From: Alphaproteobacteria bacterium
Lineage (GTDB): Bacteria; Pseudomonadota; Alphaproteobacteria; Sphingomonadales; Sphingomonadaceae
Length of the DNA stretch: 64,000 nucleotides
Assembly (NCBI GenBank): GCA_018970445.1
Contig: JAGWWF010000003.1
Location: forward strand, 1-64,000
Reading direction: 5' to 3'
The notes under the pieces were generated by a model. The model made no database searches. It had not been told where the DNA came from and saw nothing but the letters and a program-made list of their open reading frames with translations. Positions 44,902 to 56,000 of the stretch are shown here, one piece after another (within the stretch, counting starts at the first letter, position 1; each line of letters begins with the position of its first letter). The position numbers and the translations under genes are program-made.

Positions 44902-45544
44902 AGCGCTGCTCCGTCCAGGGATCACCATCATTGTGATAGCCGCGCACTTCCCAGAATCCCGGCCGGTCAACCGCCAGCACCTCGATGCGCACCAGCCATT
45001 TGGCCGATTTCCAGAAATACCAGCGCGGGATGATCGCCCGCACCGGTCCGCCATGATCACGGCTGAGCGGCACGCCATCATGGGCATGGGCGATCAGGCA
45101 ATCATCGCCGGCAAAGCGTTCCAGCGTGACATTGGTGGTGTAACCATCGGCGCCGTGCAGCACGACGACATTGGCGCCCGGCATCGGCTGCACCAGGCCG
45201 AGCAGCTGGCTGGTGGCGACCCCGCCCCAGCGATTGTCGAACCGCGACCATTGGGTGACACAATGGATGTCCGACACATCCTCCACCTGCGGCAGCGCCT
45301 GATAGGCGGCCCAATCCCACACCACGGGGTTGGCCACCGCGCCATCCACCGTCAACCGCCATTCGTCCCGGCTGATATCGGGCTTGATGCCCAGATCGAG
45401 CACCGGCCAGTTGGTCACCAGCCGCTGCCCCGGCGGCAGGCGATTGGCATGGGCCGGATCGGCCGTGCCGGTGAGCAGACGGCCGCTTTGCGCCCAGGCC
45501 TGCTTGATCGCCACCAGCCGATCCCTGAACCCGCCGCCGGCCAT
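44894..45544 (-). CDS. Sulfite oxidase-like molybdopterin oxidoreductase
   Basis: A 216-residue protein with the oxidoreductase Moco-binding fold: LTVDGAVANPVVWDWAAYQALPQ, then VSDIHCVTQWSRFDNRWGGVATSQLL with the conserved molybdenum-ligand Cys, then DGYTTNVTLERFAGDDCLIAHAHDGVPLSRDHGGPVRAIIP and WYFWKSAKWLVRIE. It is the small single-domain type (YedY/SorA-like), without a signal peptide, so probably cytoplasmic. The ATG overlaps the smpB stop (ATGA). Substrate unknown. moaB at 19426 supports Moco synthesis in this organism. Confidence 0.85.
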   Translation of the reverse strand: MAGGGFRDRLVAIKQAWAQSGRLLTGTADPAHANRLPPGQRLVTNWPVLDLGIKPDISRDEWRLTVDGAVANPVVWDWAAYQALPQVEDVSDIHCVTQWSRFDNRWGGVATSQLLGLVQPMPGANVVVLHGADGYTTNVTLERFAGDDCLIAHAHDGVPLSRDHGGPVRAIIPRWYFWKSAKWLVRIEVLAVDRPGFWEVRGYHNDGDPWTEQRYG

Positions 45545-46026
45545 CAGCCGCGTTCCCGCATCAGGCGCTGGCGGTCGCGCTGCCAGTCGCGTTCCTTGGC
45601 GGTCTCGCGCTTGTCGTGCAGTTTCTTGCCCTTGCCCAGCGCCAGTTCCAGCTTGGCCCGGCCGGACGCGTTGAAGTAGAGGTTGAGCGGCACCAGCGTC
45701 ATGCCCTGGCGGGTCACGGCGCTGTTCATCTTCTCGATCTCGCGCGCGTGCAGCAGCAGCTTGCGCGGGCGCTTGGGCTCGTGATTGAAGCGGTTGCCGT
45801 GCGAAAACTCGTTGATGGTGGCGTTGATCAGCCACATCTGGCCATCCTTCACCTCGGCAAAGCTTTCGGCGATGCTGGCCTGGCCGATGCGCAGGGATTT
45901 GACCTCGGTGCCGGTGAGCATGATGCCGGCTTCCACGACATCCTCGATGAAATATTCAAAGCGCGCGCGGCGGTTTTCGGCGACCGTCTTCACCTTCACG
46001 CCCACCGCAGGCTTGGGACGCGCCAT
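45544..46026 (-). CDS. smpB: SsrA-binding protein SmpB
   Basis: A 160-residue OB-fold protein that delivers tmRNA to stalled ribosomes. The conserved features are [54 protein letters not shown] and [35 protein letters not shown], with the basic C-terminal tail that enters the decoding centre. It shares one base with the dapA stop and overlaps the next gene by ATGA, so dapA-smpB-Moco-kinase form one tightly coupled operon. Confidence 0.97.
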   Translation of the reverse strand: MARPKPAVGVKVKTVAENRRARFEYFIEDVVEAGIMLTGTEVKSLRIGQASIAESFAEVKDGQMWLINATINEFSHGNRFNHEPKRPRKLLLHAREIEKMNSAVTRQGMTLVPLNLYFNASGRAKLELALGKGKKLHDKRETAKERDWQRDRQRLMRERG

Positions 46027-46922
46027 CAGACCAGGCCGGCATGGGCCAGGGCTGCATCCACCGCCGCCCGCGCCGCCGCCGATGGCGGGCTGATCGGCAG
46101 GCGCACATCGGGGCCCATGCGGCCCAGCCGGTTCAGCGCATATTTGGTGGGGCCGGGCGAGCTGTCGCTGAACAGGGCGGCGTGCAGCGGTTGCAGCCGA
46201 TCATTGATGGCCAGCGCGGTGGTGCAATCGCCGCGCAGCGCCGCTTCCTGCAACTGCGCGCACAGGCGCGGCGCGACATTGGCCGTCACCGAAATCGCGC
46301 CCACCCCGCCTTGCGCGTTGAAGCCCAGCGCCATGTCGTCATTGCCCGAAAGCTGGATGAAATCCGGCCCGCAGGCCAGGCGCTGCTGCGCCACGCGCGC
46401 GATGTTGCCGGTGGCATCCTTCACGCCGATGATGCGCGGCATCCGGGCCAGTTCGGCCATCGTCTCCACGCTCATGTCGGCCACGCTGCGGCCGGGGATG
46501 TTGTAGATGATGATCGGCAGGCTGGTGGCGTCGTGCAGGGCGGTGAAATGCGCGATCAGCCCGGCTTGGCTGGGCTTGTTGTAATAAGGCACGACAATCA
46601 GCGCGGCATCGGCCCCAACCCGTTGCGCATGGGCAAGATGGGCGATGGCGGTGCGCGTGTCGTTGCTGCCACAGCCGGCGATCACCGGCACACGCTTCCT
46701 GGCCACCTCCACACAGGCGGTGATGACGGCATAATGTTCATCGTGGGACAAGGTGGGCGATTCCCCCGTGGTGCCCACCGGCACCAGGCCATGGCTGCCT
46801 TCGCCGATCTGCCATTCCACATGCGCGGCAAAGCCATCCAGATCGACGGCAAGCCCTTGATCAGCCGGCTTGAACGGCGTGACCAGCGCCGGCATCGATC
46901 CCCTGAACATCATCTCGTTCAT
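46026..46922 (-). CDS. dapA: 4-hydroxy-tetrahydrodipicolinate synthase
   Basis: A 298-residue TIM-barrel enzyme condensing pyruvate with aspartate semialdehyde in lysine and diaminopimelate synthesis. The substrate loop is [14 protein letters not shown], the catalytic Tyr140 is in [10 protein letters not shown] and the Schiff-base Lys168 in [13 protein letters not shown] with [17 protein letters not shown] at the start. First gene of the operon with smpB. Divergent from the lytic transglycosylase; about 80 bases lie between the chosen starts. Confidence 0.97.
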   Translation of the reverse strand: MNEMMFRGSMPALVTPFKPADQGLAVDLDGFAAHVEWQIGEGSHGLVPVGTTGESPTLSHDEHYAVITACVEVARKRVPVIAGCGSNDTRTAIAHLAHAQRVGADAALIVVPYYNKPSQAGLIAHFTALHDATSLPIIIYNIPGRSVADMSVETMAELARMPRIIGVKDATGNIARVAQQRLACGPDFIQLSGNDDMALGFNAQGGVGAISVTANVAPRLCAQLQEAALRGDCTTALAINDRLQPLHAALFSDSSPGPTKYALNRLGRMGPDVRLPISPPSAAARAAVDAALAHAGLV

Positions 46923-47001
46923 TGCCCGTTCCTTTGGGCCAGCCTATCACAAGCCCATGTGTGTTGCGCGTGATAGAAGCCGCTGGGTTGCCCTGTCCAG
47001 C

Positions 47002-49020
47002 ATGATGATGTCCAGCCTGAGGGTGGCCGCGGCCCTGCTGCTGGCGCTGCCGGCGGTGGCGCAGGCGCCCGATCCGGCCAGCATCGCCCGCTATCGCGCC
47101 CAGCTGGCCGACAATGAGGCCGGGCGGTTTGCGCTGCTGCCAGCCGCACCGCTGGTGGGCGGGCAGCGCGTGCCGGTGCTGGATGATGTGGTGTTGTGGG
47201 ATCGGCTGCGGCGCGAGACATTCAATGGCCGGTTTGCTGATTATGCCGCTTTCCTGGCCGATCATGCCGACTGGCCGGCGGCCAGCACCATCCGGCGGCT
47301 GGCGGAACGCAGCATCGGCGATGACACGCCGGCCGACGCCGTCATCCGCCATTTCAGCCGGCTGCCGCCAATCACCGCCGAAGGAAAGGCCCGCCATGCC
47401 GAGGCACTGGCCAGCGCCGGCCAGGCCGCCGCCGCCAGCTGGGCACGCGATGCGTGGGACAGCGCGGGGCTGGACGAAGCGACGGAATCCCGCCTGCTGG
47501 CGCGCTTTGGCGATCGCCTCACGCCCGCCGATCACGCCGCCCGCATGGACCGGCTGTTGTGGGCCGGTCGCACCACGCCGGCGGGGCGCATGCTGGCGCG
47601 GGTTGATACCGATACCCGCCTGTGGGCGCTGGCCCGCATCGCCCTGCAGCGCGGCGCCCCCGATGTGGCGGCGCGGCTGGGCGTGGTGCCGGCCCGGCTG
47701 CGCCGCGAATTCGGCCTGATGCTGGACGAGGCACAGTGGCTGATCCGCAGCGGCCGCGCGGCCGAAGGCCAGGCCCTGCTGGCCGGCGGCGGTGCCACGC
47801 CGCGTGTGGATGGCCAGCCCGGCCTGGGCATTGAAAGCTGGCTGAAGGCACGATTGGAGATCGGGCGCAGCCTGTGGCGCGCCGGCCAGCCCGATCTGGC
47901 CCGGCGTGTGCTGGCCAATCATGGCCTGGATGCGGCCACCATGCTTCGCCAGCCACTGGCCGAACGTGGCCTGTATCTGGACAGCGAATGGCTGGCCGGC
48001 TGGCTGGCCCTGCGCCGGCTGGAACATCCCGGGGTGGCACTGGCGCATTTCCGCACCGCCCGCGCCGTGGCACAGGCCCCGATCAGCCAGGCGCGCAGCG
48101 ATTATTGGGCCGGGCGCGCTGCCGATGCCGCCGGCCTGCGCGATCTGGCCCGGCAGTTCTATGCGGCAGCGGCCCGCCATCCCGATTATTTCTATGGCCA
48201 GCTGGCCAGCGAACGGCTGGGCCAGCCGCTGGCCCTGCGCGCGGCGCCCCTGCCCGCGCCCGATACCGCGGCGGCCGGCAATTTTCGTGCTGAAGGCCGC
48301 GTGCGCGCCATCTTTGCCCTGGCCGATGTGGATCGCGGCCGGCAGACGATCTTTCTGAAGCAGCTGGCCGATACCGCGCAAACGCCAGAGCGGGCGCGGC
48401 TGGTGGCCGGCCTGGCCGGGCCGCTGAATCGGCCCGATGCCGGGGTGCATGCCGGCAAGGCTGCGCGCGGCACCGCCGAACTGGCAATGATCAGCGCTGC
48501 CTTCCCGGTGTTGCCACTGCCCGATGATCTGAACGGCCGCTTTGCCATCATCCATGCCATCACCCGGCAGGAAAGCCAGTTTGATCGCACCGCGCGGTCC
48601 AGCGCCAATGCGTTGGGCCTGATGCAGCTGGTGCCGGCCACTGCGGCTGAACAGGCGCAAAAGGCCGGCCTGCCCGCCAGCCCGACCAGCCGCTTGACGG
48701 AAGACCCGATCTGGAATGTCACCCTGGGCAGCGCCTATATCGAACGCCTGCGCGATGCCTTTGGCGGATCGGCACCGTTGGCGGTGGCGGCCTATAATGC
48801 CGGGCCGGGCAATGTGCGGCGTTTCATCGCCCTGAACGGCCATCCGAACGACGGCGACATCATCGACTGGATCGAGAGCATCCCCTTTGCCGAGACGCGC
48901 AATTATGTGCAGCGGGTGCTGGAGAACGCCGTGGTCTATGAAAGCCTGTATCCGGCGCGGGCGGTGACGAAGGGCCCCAACCGGCTGAGCGAATGGCTGG
49001 GCAAGGCCACGCCGGGGTGA
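47002..49020 (+). CDS. Soluble lytic murein transglycosylase (Slt70-like)
   Basis: A 672-residue periplasmic enzyme. The signal peptide is MMMSSLRVAAALLLALPAVAQA, then a long helical superhelix of Slt70 type (about residues 25-500), then the SLT domain with catalytic Glu524 in TRQESQFDRTARS, ANALGLMQLVPATA and VAAYNAGPGNVRRF. The start is set at the Met cluster (47002) rather than the track start, because the signal peptide begins there; 46957 is another candidate. Cleaves peptidoglycan glycan strands. Monocistronic, followed by an imperfect C-rich/G-rich hairpin. Confidence 0.93.
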   Translation: MMMSSLRVAAALLLALPAVAQAPDPASIARYRAQLADNEAGRFALLPAAPLVGGQRVPVLDDVVLWDRLRRETFNGRFADYAAFLADHADWPAASTIRRLAERSIGDDTPADAVIRHFSRLPPITAEGKARHAEALASAGQAAAASWARDAWDSAGLDEATESRLLARFGDRLTPADHAARMDRLLWAGRTTPAGRMLARVDTDTRLWALARIALQRGAPDVAARLGVVPARLRREFGLMLDEAQWLIRSGRAAEGQALLAGGGATPRVDGQPGLGIESWLKARLEIGRSLWRAGQPDLARRVLANHGLDAATMLRQPLAERGLYLDSEWLAGWLALRRLEHPGVALAHFRTARAVAQAPISQARSDYWAGRAADAAGLRDLARQFYAAAARHPDYFYGQLASERLGQPLALRAAPLPAPDTAAAGNFRAEGRVRAIFALADVDRGRQTIFLKQLADTAQTPERARLVAGLAGPLNRPDAGVHAGKAARGTAELAMISAAFPVLPLPDDLNGRFAIIHAITRQESQFDRTARSSANALGLMQLVPATAAEQAQKAGLPASPTSRLTEDPIWNVTLGSAYIERLRDAFGGSAPLAVAAYNAGPGNVRRFIALNGHPNDGDIIDWIESIPFAETRNYVQRVLENAVVYESLYPARAVTKGPNRLSEWLGKATPG

Positions 49021-49050
49021 TTCCCCCTCCATTGCCGGGAGGGGAGCCGA

Positions 49051-49839
49051 TCAAACCAGCCGCTTCCCCAGCGACTGTTCCGCAATCGCCACCAGCCCGG
49101 CATCCGGCTCCGGCCAGTTGAGGTCAACACCGGCCCCCAGCGCCTCGCAGATCAGCTCCAGGCTGCGCACCCGCGCCCATTTCTTGTCGTCCGCCGCCAC
49201 CACATGCCAGGGCGCGGTGGCAGGTGAACAGTGGGCAAACATGTCGTGATAGGCCGCCATGTAATCGGCGCGGCGTGACCGGTTGTGATAATCATCCGGG
49301 CCGGTCTTCCAGCGTTTCCAGGGGGTTTTCAGCCGTTCTTCCAGCCGCTTGTCCTGCTCTTGCCTCGTGATGTGCAGGAAGATCTTCACCAGCCGCAGGC
49401 CATCGGCCTGCAACTGCGCCTCGAACTGGTTGATTTCGGCATAGGCAGCCCGCCAGCGCGGTTCGGGCGTGAAGCCGTCCACCCGCTCCACCAGCACCCG
49501 GCCATACCAGGTGCGATCGAACACGGCGATTTCGCGGGCGCCGGGCAGCCGCTGCCAGAAACGCCACAGATAATGGCGCGCCGCCTCTTCCTTCGATGGC
49601 GCCGCGATTGGCCACACCTTGCAGTAACGCGGATCAAGGGTGGCGTTCATGCGGGTGACCAGCCCGCCCTTCCCCGCCGCATCCCAGCCCTCGATGGCAA
49701 CGATGCCCTTCAGCCCGTGCGCGATATAGGCGGCCTGGATCAGCTCAAGCCGGTGCTGCAACGCCTCCAGCCGGGATTCATATTCGGTGCGCGGCAGATC
49801 ATGATCGGTTTCGAAATCGGCGAGATTCAGCGCGGCCAT
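49051..49839 (-). CDS. Polyphosphate kinase 2 family protein
   Basis: A 262-residue protein with one P-loop kinase domain: Walker A VAIEGWDAAGKGGLVTRM, lid-type stretch KEEAARHYLWRFWQRLPG, and Walker B FDRTWYGRVLVERVDGF. PPK2 enzymes transfer phosphate from polyphosphate to nucleoside mono- or diphosphates; the class cannot be fixed by eye. The start is placed at MAALNLADFETDHDLPRTEYE; upstream codons are low-complexity. Probably cytoplasmic and separately transcribed from aspS, with about 145 bases between them. Confidence 0.9.
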   Translation of the reverse strand: MAALNLADFETDHDLPRTEYESRLEALQHRLELIQAAYIAHGLKGIVAIEGWDAAGKGGLVTRMNATLDPRYCKVWPIAAPSKEEAARHYLWRFWQRLPGAREIAVFDRTWYGRVLVERVDGFTPEPRWRAAYAEINQFEAQLQADGLRLVKIFLHITRQEQDKRLEERLKTPWKRWKTGPDDYHNRSRRADYMAAYHDMFAHCSPATAPWHVVAADDKKWARVRSLELICEALGAGVDLNWPEPDAGLVAIAEQSLGKRLV

Positions 49840-49901
49840 GGGAGACACACTAAGCGGTTCGCGCGCCGCGGCAAGGCCGCGTCGTGACGTCGAAGCGGTT
49901 C

Positions 49902-49923
49902 GACTGGCCTGGGCGGGCCAGTC
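49902..49923. terminator. Hairpin GACTGGCC/GGCCAGTC downstream of aspS
   Basis: An 8-base perfect stem with a six-base loop in the 144-base gap between aspS and the PPK2 gene. No T-run follows on either strand, so intrinsic termination is only possible. The rest of the gap is GC-rich with further imperfect repeats (two copies of AGCGGTTCG flank this region). Confidence 0.4.
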
Positions 49924-49983
49924 GTCCGCCCGGCCGCGCTTGCGCCTGTCGGCGCGCAGCACACGCGCTCGCGCCGCTGCGCG

Positions 49984-51765
49984 TCAATCCACAATCCGGA
50001 TATGCAGTTCCCGCAGCTGCTTCATCGTCACCGGGGCCGGTGCGTTCATCATCAGGTCCTCGGCCTTCTGCGTCATCGGGAAGACGATGACTTCGCGGAT
50101 GTTCGGCTCATCCGCGATCAGCATCACCATGCGATCGACGCCCGGCGCCGAACCGCCGTGCGGCGGTGCGCCAAACTTGAAGGCGTTGATCATGCCGGAG
50201 AAATTGGCATCCACCTGCTCGCGCGTGTAGCCGGCGATTTCGAACGCCTTGTACATGATGTCGGGGCGGTGGTTGCGGATGGCGCCGGACGAAAGCTCCA
50301 CGCCATTGCAGACGATGTCGTACTGGAACGCCTTGATCGTCAGCGGGTCCTGGGTTTCCAGCGCTTCCAGTTCGCCCTGCGGCATGCTGAACGGGTTGTG
50401 GCTGAAATCGATCTTCCTGGCGTCCTCGTCATATTCGAACATCGGGAAATCGACGATCCAGCAGAATTTATAGGCGTTCTGTTCGATCAGGCCCAGTTCG
50501 GTGCCGATCCGCGTGCGCGCCAGGCCGGCCAGCTTCGCGGCGTCCTTCTCCTTGCCGGCGGCAAAGAAGCAGCCATCGTCCGGGCCAAGGCCCAGCGCGT
50601 CATAGAGCGCGATCATGCCGGCTTCGCCATGGTTCTTGGCGATGGGGCCGCCGAATTCGCCGCCCTTGCGCGTCACATAGCCCAGCCCGGCAAAGCCTTC
50701 GGCCTTGGCCCAGTCGTTCATGTCGTCGAAGAACTTGCGGCTCTTGTCCGCCGTGGCCGGCGCGGGAATGGCGCGCACGACACTGCCGGCCTCCACCATG
50801 CGGGCGAAGATGCCAAAGCCCGAACCGACGAATTGGCCCGACACGTCGCTGATGATCAGCGGGTTGCGCAGATCAGGCTTGTCGTTGCCGTATTTCAGCA
50901 TCGATTCGGCATAGGGGATGCGCGGGAACGCCCCCTTTGTCACGCTCCACGGCGTGCGGCCGCCAAAGCCGGCGAATTCCTCGAACACGCCGGCCAGCAC
51001 CGGTTCGATGGCAGCAAACACATCGTCCTGGGTGACAAAGCTCATCTCGAAATCGAGCTGGTAGAATTCGCCGGGTGAACGGTCGGCGCGGGCATCCTCG
51101 TCCCGGAAGCAGGGCGCGATCTGGAAGTAACGGTCAAAGCCCGCCACCATCAGCAACTGCTTGAACATCTGCGGGGCCTGGGGCAGCGCATAGAATTTGC
51201 CGGGGTGCACGCGGCTGGGCACCAGATAATCGCGCGCGCCTTCCGGACTGCTGGCGGTGAGGATCGGCGTCTGGAATTCGGTGAAGCCCTGATCGATCAT
51301 GCGGCGGCGCAGCGAGGCGATCACGCCAGAGCGCAACAGGATATTCTGGTGCAGGCGTTCGCGCCGCAGATCGAGGAAGCGATATTTCAGGCGGATGTCT
51401 TCCGGATATTCGGCCTCGCCCGCCACCGGCATCGGCAGTTCATCGGCGGCCGATTGCACCTGGATCGCCTGCGCCCGCACCTCGATCTCGCCGGTGGGCA
51501 GGCGGGGGTTGATCGCACCGCCTTCGCGCAGCACCACCTCGCCCACGATCGTCACCACGGATTCGGCGCGCACCCGGTCGAGCACCGGAAAGGCCGGCGA
51601 CGACGGGCCGGCGACAATCTGGGTGATGCCGAAATGATCGCGCAGATCGATGAACAGGACGCCGCCATGGTCGCGCTTGCGGTGGACCCAGCCCGACAAT
51701 TTCACTGATCGGCCGGCATCGGCGCTGCGCAGCGCGGCGCAGTTGTGGGTGCGATAGGCGTGCAT
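49984..51765 (-). CDS. aspS: Aspartyl-tRNA synthetase
   Basis: A 593-residue class IIb synthetase. The OB-fold anticodon domain is at the N-terminus ([34 protein letters not shown]). The class II core shows [24 protein letters not shown] (motif 2), a GAD insertion domain, and the C-terminal motif 3 [19 protein letters not shown]. Bacterial type; in many Alphaproteobacteria it is non-discriminating and also charges tRNA-Asn, which cannot be told here. The ATG at 51765 (MHAYRTHNC) is the family-typical start. Confidence 0.97.
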   Translation of the reverse strand: MHAYRTHNCAALRSADAGRSVKLSGWVHRKRDHGGVLFIDLRDHFGITQIVAGPSSPAFPVLDRVRAESVVTIVGEVVLREGGAINPRLPTGEIEVRAQAIQVQSAADELPMPVAGEAEYPEDIRLKYRFLDLRRERLHQNILLRSGVIASLRRRMIDQGFTEFQTPILTASSPEGARDYLVPSRVHPGKFYALPQAPQMFKQLLMVAGFDRYFQIAPCFRDEDARADRSPGEFYQLDFEMSFVTQDDVFAAIEPVLAGVFEEFAGFGGRTPWSVTKGAFPRIPYAESMLKYGNDKPDLRNPLIISDVSGQFVGSGFGIFARMVEAGSVVRAIPAPATADKSRKFFDDMNDWAKAEGFAGLGYVTRKGGEFGGPIAKNHGEAGMIALYDALGLGPDDGCFFAAGKEKDAAKLAGLARTRIGTELGLIEQNAYKFCWIVDFPMFEYDEDARKIDFSHNPFSMPQGELEALETQDPLTIKAFQYDIVCNGVELSSGAIRNHRPDIMYKAFEIAGYTREQVDANFSGMINAFKFGAPPHGGSAPGVDRMVMLIADEPNIREVIVFPMTQKAEDLMMNAPAPVTMKQLRELHIRIVD

Positions 51766-51781
51766 TTCCGGAGCTTCCAAA

Positions 51782-51797
51782 GGCTTTGTTCAAAGCC
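51782..51797. promoter_or_regulatory. Palindrome GGCTTTG-TT-CAAAGCC between aspS and rnd
   Basis: A 16-base palindrome with 7-base arms in the 91-base divergent promoter region, 17 bases upstream of the aspS start. It could be an operator or, if transcribed, a leader hairpin of aspS. Confidence 0.45.
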
Positions 51798-51856
51798 GGG
51801 GCTGACACACGTCATTCAGCACTTTGTCAAGCGGCGAGATTGGAGTAACGGGCGCC

Positions 51857-53023
51857 ATGCACATCCATCCGCTGGTGACGGACACCGCGACGCTCGAAGC
51901 TCTTTGCGCCCGTTGGGCATCCGCCGATTTCATCGCGGTGGACACCGAATTCATGCGCGAGAGCACCTATTATCCCGATCTGTGCCTGGTGCAGGTGGCC
52001 TGCCCGAACGAGGCTGCGGCGATCGATCCCAAAAGCCCCGATCTCGATCTGGCCCCGCTGCTGCGCCTGCTGGTGGAAGAACCGGTGCTCAAGGTGTTCC
52101 ACGCCGGCGGCCAGGATCTGGAAATCATCTACAACCTCACCGGCAAGACGCCGCAGCCCCTGTTCGATACCCAGATTGCCGCCATGGCGCTGGGGCTGGG
52201 CGAACAGATCGGCTATACCAATCTGGTCGCCGCCTATGCCAATATCCACATCGACAAGGGCGCCCGCTTCACCGATTGGGCGCGGCGGCCGCTGAATGAT
52301 CGCCAGTTGGATTATGCCATTGGCGATGTCACCCATCTGGCCCGCATCTTTCCCAAGATGGTCGAAAAGCTGCGCCGCACCGGCCGCGGTGAATGGCTGG
52401 ACGATGAAATGGCCCGCGCCGGCGACCCGGCCACTTATGCCAATGATCCGGAAAAGGCCTGGGAACGATTGCGCCTGCCCAGCCGCAAGGCCGATGTGCT
52501 GGGGCGACTGAAGGCGCTGGCGCGCTGGCGCGAACTGGAAGCGCAGGACAAGGATGTGCCGCGCGGCCGCATCGTGAAGGATGAAACGCTGGCTGATCTG
52601 GCCTCTTCCCCGCCCCGCACGCAAGCTGATCTGGCAAAGGTGCGCGGCCTGTCGGCGGCCTGGGCCGGCAATGCCATCGGTGCCAGGCTGATCGCTGCCC
52701 TGGATGCGGCCGAGCCGCTGGGCCCCCACGACATGCCGGCGCGCGAACCGCAACGGCCCGGCCTGTCATCGGAAGGCGCATTGATTGCCGATCTGCTGAA
52801 GCTGCTGCTGAAGATCCGCGCCAAGGAAGCCGGGGTTGCGCCACGCCTGATCGTGCGCGCCGACGATCTGGACGCGCTGGCCGCCGGCCAGCGCGACGGG
52901 CTGGGCATGCTGAACGGCTGGCGCCGCGACATCTTTGGTGCCGATGCGCTGGCGCTGGTCGAAGGCCGGCTGGGCTTTGCCGTTGCCGACGGCAAATTGA
53001 AGATGAGCCGGATCAGCGACTGA
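51857..53023 (+). CDS. rnd: Ribonuclease D
   Basis: A 388-residue 3'-5' exoribonuclease that trims tRNA precursors and other structured RNA. The DEDDy motifs are FIAVDTEFMRESTYYP (Asp29, Glu31), VFHAGGQDLEIIYNLTG, and DRQLDYAIGDVTHLARIF with the catalytic Tyr. An HRDC-like domain lies after about residue 200 (ALARWRELEAQDKDVPRGRIVKDETLADLA). The start at 51857 drops a short non-conserved leader of the track ORF. Divergent from aspS. Confidence 0.95.
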   Translation: MHIHPLVTDTATLEALCARWASADFIAVDTEFMRESTYYPDLCLVQVACPNEAAAIDPKSPDLDLAPLLRLLVEEPVLKVFHAGGQDLEIIYNLTGKTPQPLFDTQIAAMALGLGEQIGYTNLVAAYANIHIDKGARFTDWARRPLNDRQLDYAIGDVTHLARIFPKMVEKLRRTGRGEWLDDEMARAGDPATYANDPEKAWERLRLPSRKADVLGRLKALARWRELEAQDKDVPRGRIVKDETLADLASSPPRTQADLAKVRGLSAAWAGNAIGARLIAALDAAEPLGPHDMPAREPQRPGLSSEGALIADLLKLLLKIRAKEAGVAPRLIVRADDLDALAAGQRDGLGMLNGWRRDIFGADALALVEGRLGFAVADGKLKMSRISD

Positions 53024-53086
53024 AGGCGAAACAGGCATTCCCACGCCAATATTCACCGATCGTCTGGCGGTTGATCAGCGTGGCCC

Positions 53087-56000
53087 TCACCAGCGGCGGT
53101 TCTCGGCGTCCTCCCCTTCACCCTTGTCACCGTCCTCGCCACCGGTTGCCGACGGTTTGGCAGCGGCGGATGGCAACGGGGTTTTCGTCAGCGGCTTGAG
53201 GCCGGCCGCCTTCAGGGCGGCGTTGGCGGCGGGCAGATCGGCCAGTGCGGCGTCCAGCGCGGCCAGCTGGGTGGCGAGTTTGGCCGACAGATCGGCGAAG
53301 ACCAGCCGGGCACCCTCGGTCGGGGCAGCCTCCCCGCCTTCGACCACATTCAGCAGCGCGGCCAGCTTGTTGTTCAGCTTGATCGGGTAATTCAGCGGGT
53401 CCTGGCTGCTGCGGTTCTTCACCTGGTAGATCTCGCCCTCCACGGCCGCCAGCCTGCCCAGCAGGGCGGTAACGGTTGCCGGCAGCGGTTTGGCCTTGGC
53501 GTGGGCTTCGGCCTGGGCGCGGATGCCGCGGATCAGCAGCACCGCCTCGTTGGCGGACGAGACCTTCGCCGAAAGCTGTGACGCCAGGTCAAAGCGCGCC
53601 TGCAGATCGGCCTGCGAGACAGCCAGGCGCGGATCGGCGGTGATGGCAAAGCCCTGTTCCTGCGCCTTGCCGTCAACGATCAGCCGGGCGCGATAGGCGC
53701 CGGGCACCGCCATGATGCCGCGATTGGCGCCGGCCCACAGCACCATGCCGTCGAAGCCGGTATAGCCCTTGTGCCGCATGTTCCAGACAAAACGGTTCAT
53801 GCCGGGCTTCATCGCGGCCGTGGTGACGGCGGGCGGGCGGCCGTCGAAATCATCATCATCATCGCCGCCGCCGGCTTCGGGCTTCTTGTCCTTTTCTTCC
53901 GCCTTGCCGTCGAAACGCTGGATCAGGCCGCCATCGGGGCCCAGGATTTCCAGCGCCAGCGACTTGGGGGCTGCCGCAAGATGATAATCGATGGCCACCC
54001 CGGCATCGACACCGCGCACAGCGGCGGCCGGCTGGAACAGGCGCGTGTCGTTGGCCATGCCCGGCTGCAACTGGCGCAGAAGGCTGATATTCTCCATCAC
54101 CCAGAAACCGCGGCCATGGGTGGCGATCACCAGATCATGGCCCTTCACCGCGAGATCGGCGACCTCGACCGAAGGCAAATTGGCCTGCAGCGCCGCCCAG
54201 CTGGCACCGCCGTCAAAGCTCAACTTGACGCCGCGTTCGGTGCCCAGGAACAACAGGCCGGGCCGGCTGACATCCTCGCGGATGGAACGCACCATCTCGT
54301 CTCCCGCAAGGCCGGTGGTGATTGCCGTCCAGCTCTTGCCGTAATCGCTGGTCTTGAAGGCGATCGGGGCAAAATCATCGAGCAGGAAGCGGTGTGCCAC
54401 GACATAGGCGGTGCCGGGCGTATGCGGTGAATCCTCGATCGTGGTGATCTTGGCATATTTCGGCATGGCCGGCGGGGTGATGTTGGCCCAGCTGGCACCG
54501 CCATCGCGGGTGATGTGCACGAGGCCATCATCGCTGCCGGCCCAGATCACGCCCTTTTCGAGCCGCGACGGGGCGAGCGCGAAGACCGTGGCATAGGTTT
54601 CAACGCCGGTCTGATCCAGCGTGATCGGGCCGCCCGACGGGCCCAGGGTGGCGGGATCGGCCAGCGTCAGGTCAGGGCTGATCTTCGTCCAGCTCTGGCC
54701 TTCGTCGCGGCTTTTCCAGACATGCTGGGAGGTGACATAGAGCGTGGCCGGATCGTGCGGATCGAACAGCACCGGGAAGGTCCACTGGAAGCGTTCGGCA
54801 ATGTCGCCGGCGCTGTAGCCCATGGGATTGTCGGGCCGCACATTGATCACCCGCGATTTGCCGCTGGCATGATCATAACGGGTGAGCAGGCCGCCATAGC
54901 TGCCGGCATAGAAAATGTCGGGATTGCGGGGATCGGGCGCGACATAGCCACTTTCGCCGCCGCCCACGGCAATGCCATAGGCGCCGCCCAGCACATTCTT
55001 GTGGCCCCAGGCGCGCGACGGCACGCAGATGGTTGAATTGTCCTGCTGGCCGCCGCAGGCGAACCAGGGCTGATGCGCGGTCAGCGCCAGGCGATAGATT
55101 TGCGCGGTGGAAAAATTCTGCGCTGTCCAGCTGGTGCCGCCATTCACGCTGACATTGGCACCGCCATCATTGGCCTGCACCATGCGGGCATTGTTGTCGG
55201 CCGCGATCCACAGATCATGATTGTCGCCGTGCGGCACGCGGATCTTCTTGGGGAAGGTCTTGCCGCCATCGTCTGACCGGTGGAAATTGACGTTGAGGAC
55301 ATAGACGCGGTCCTTGTCCCTGGGATCGGCCACGATGCGGGTGTAATAAAAGGCGCGCTGGCGCAGATCACGGCTGTCGTTGCGCTTTTCCCAGGTCTTG
55401 CCGGCATCGTTGCTGGCATAGACACCGCCCGCGGCCTCATGCTCGATGATGGCATAGACGCGGTTTGAATCGACGGGGGACACGCTCACACCGATCTTGC
55501 CGATCAGGCCCTGCTGCGGCAGGCCGGGCGCGCGACTGATCTCGGCCCAGGTGACGCCGCCATCCACGCTCTTGAACAGGCCCGATCCCGGCCCGCCGCT
55601 GGACATGCCCCAAGGCTTGCGCCACGCCTCCCACAGGGCGGCATAGACGATATCGGGGTTGGCCGGATCGATGCTGATGTCCACTGCGCCGCTCTTGTCG
55701 TCGCGATAGAGCGTCTTCGTCCAGTTCTTGCCGCCATCGGTGGTGCGGAACAGGCCGCGATCGGCGTTGGGCGCGCCATAATGGCCAAAACCGCCCACCA
55801 GAACGGTGTCGCAATTCTTCGGATGGATGCGGACCCGGCTGAAATTGTGGACATTGGCCAGGCCGATCTTCGCCCAGCTCTTGCCGCCGTCGCTGGTTTT
55901 CCACACGCCGTTGCCGGGCAGCACATTGCCGCGCAACTGCGACTCGCCAGTGGTGGCATAGACGATATCGGGATTGGCCTCGCACACGGCAACGCCGCCA

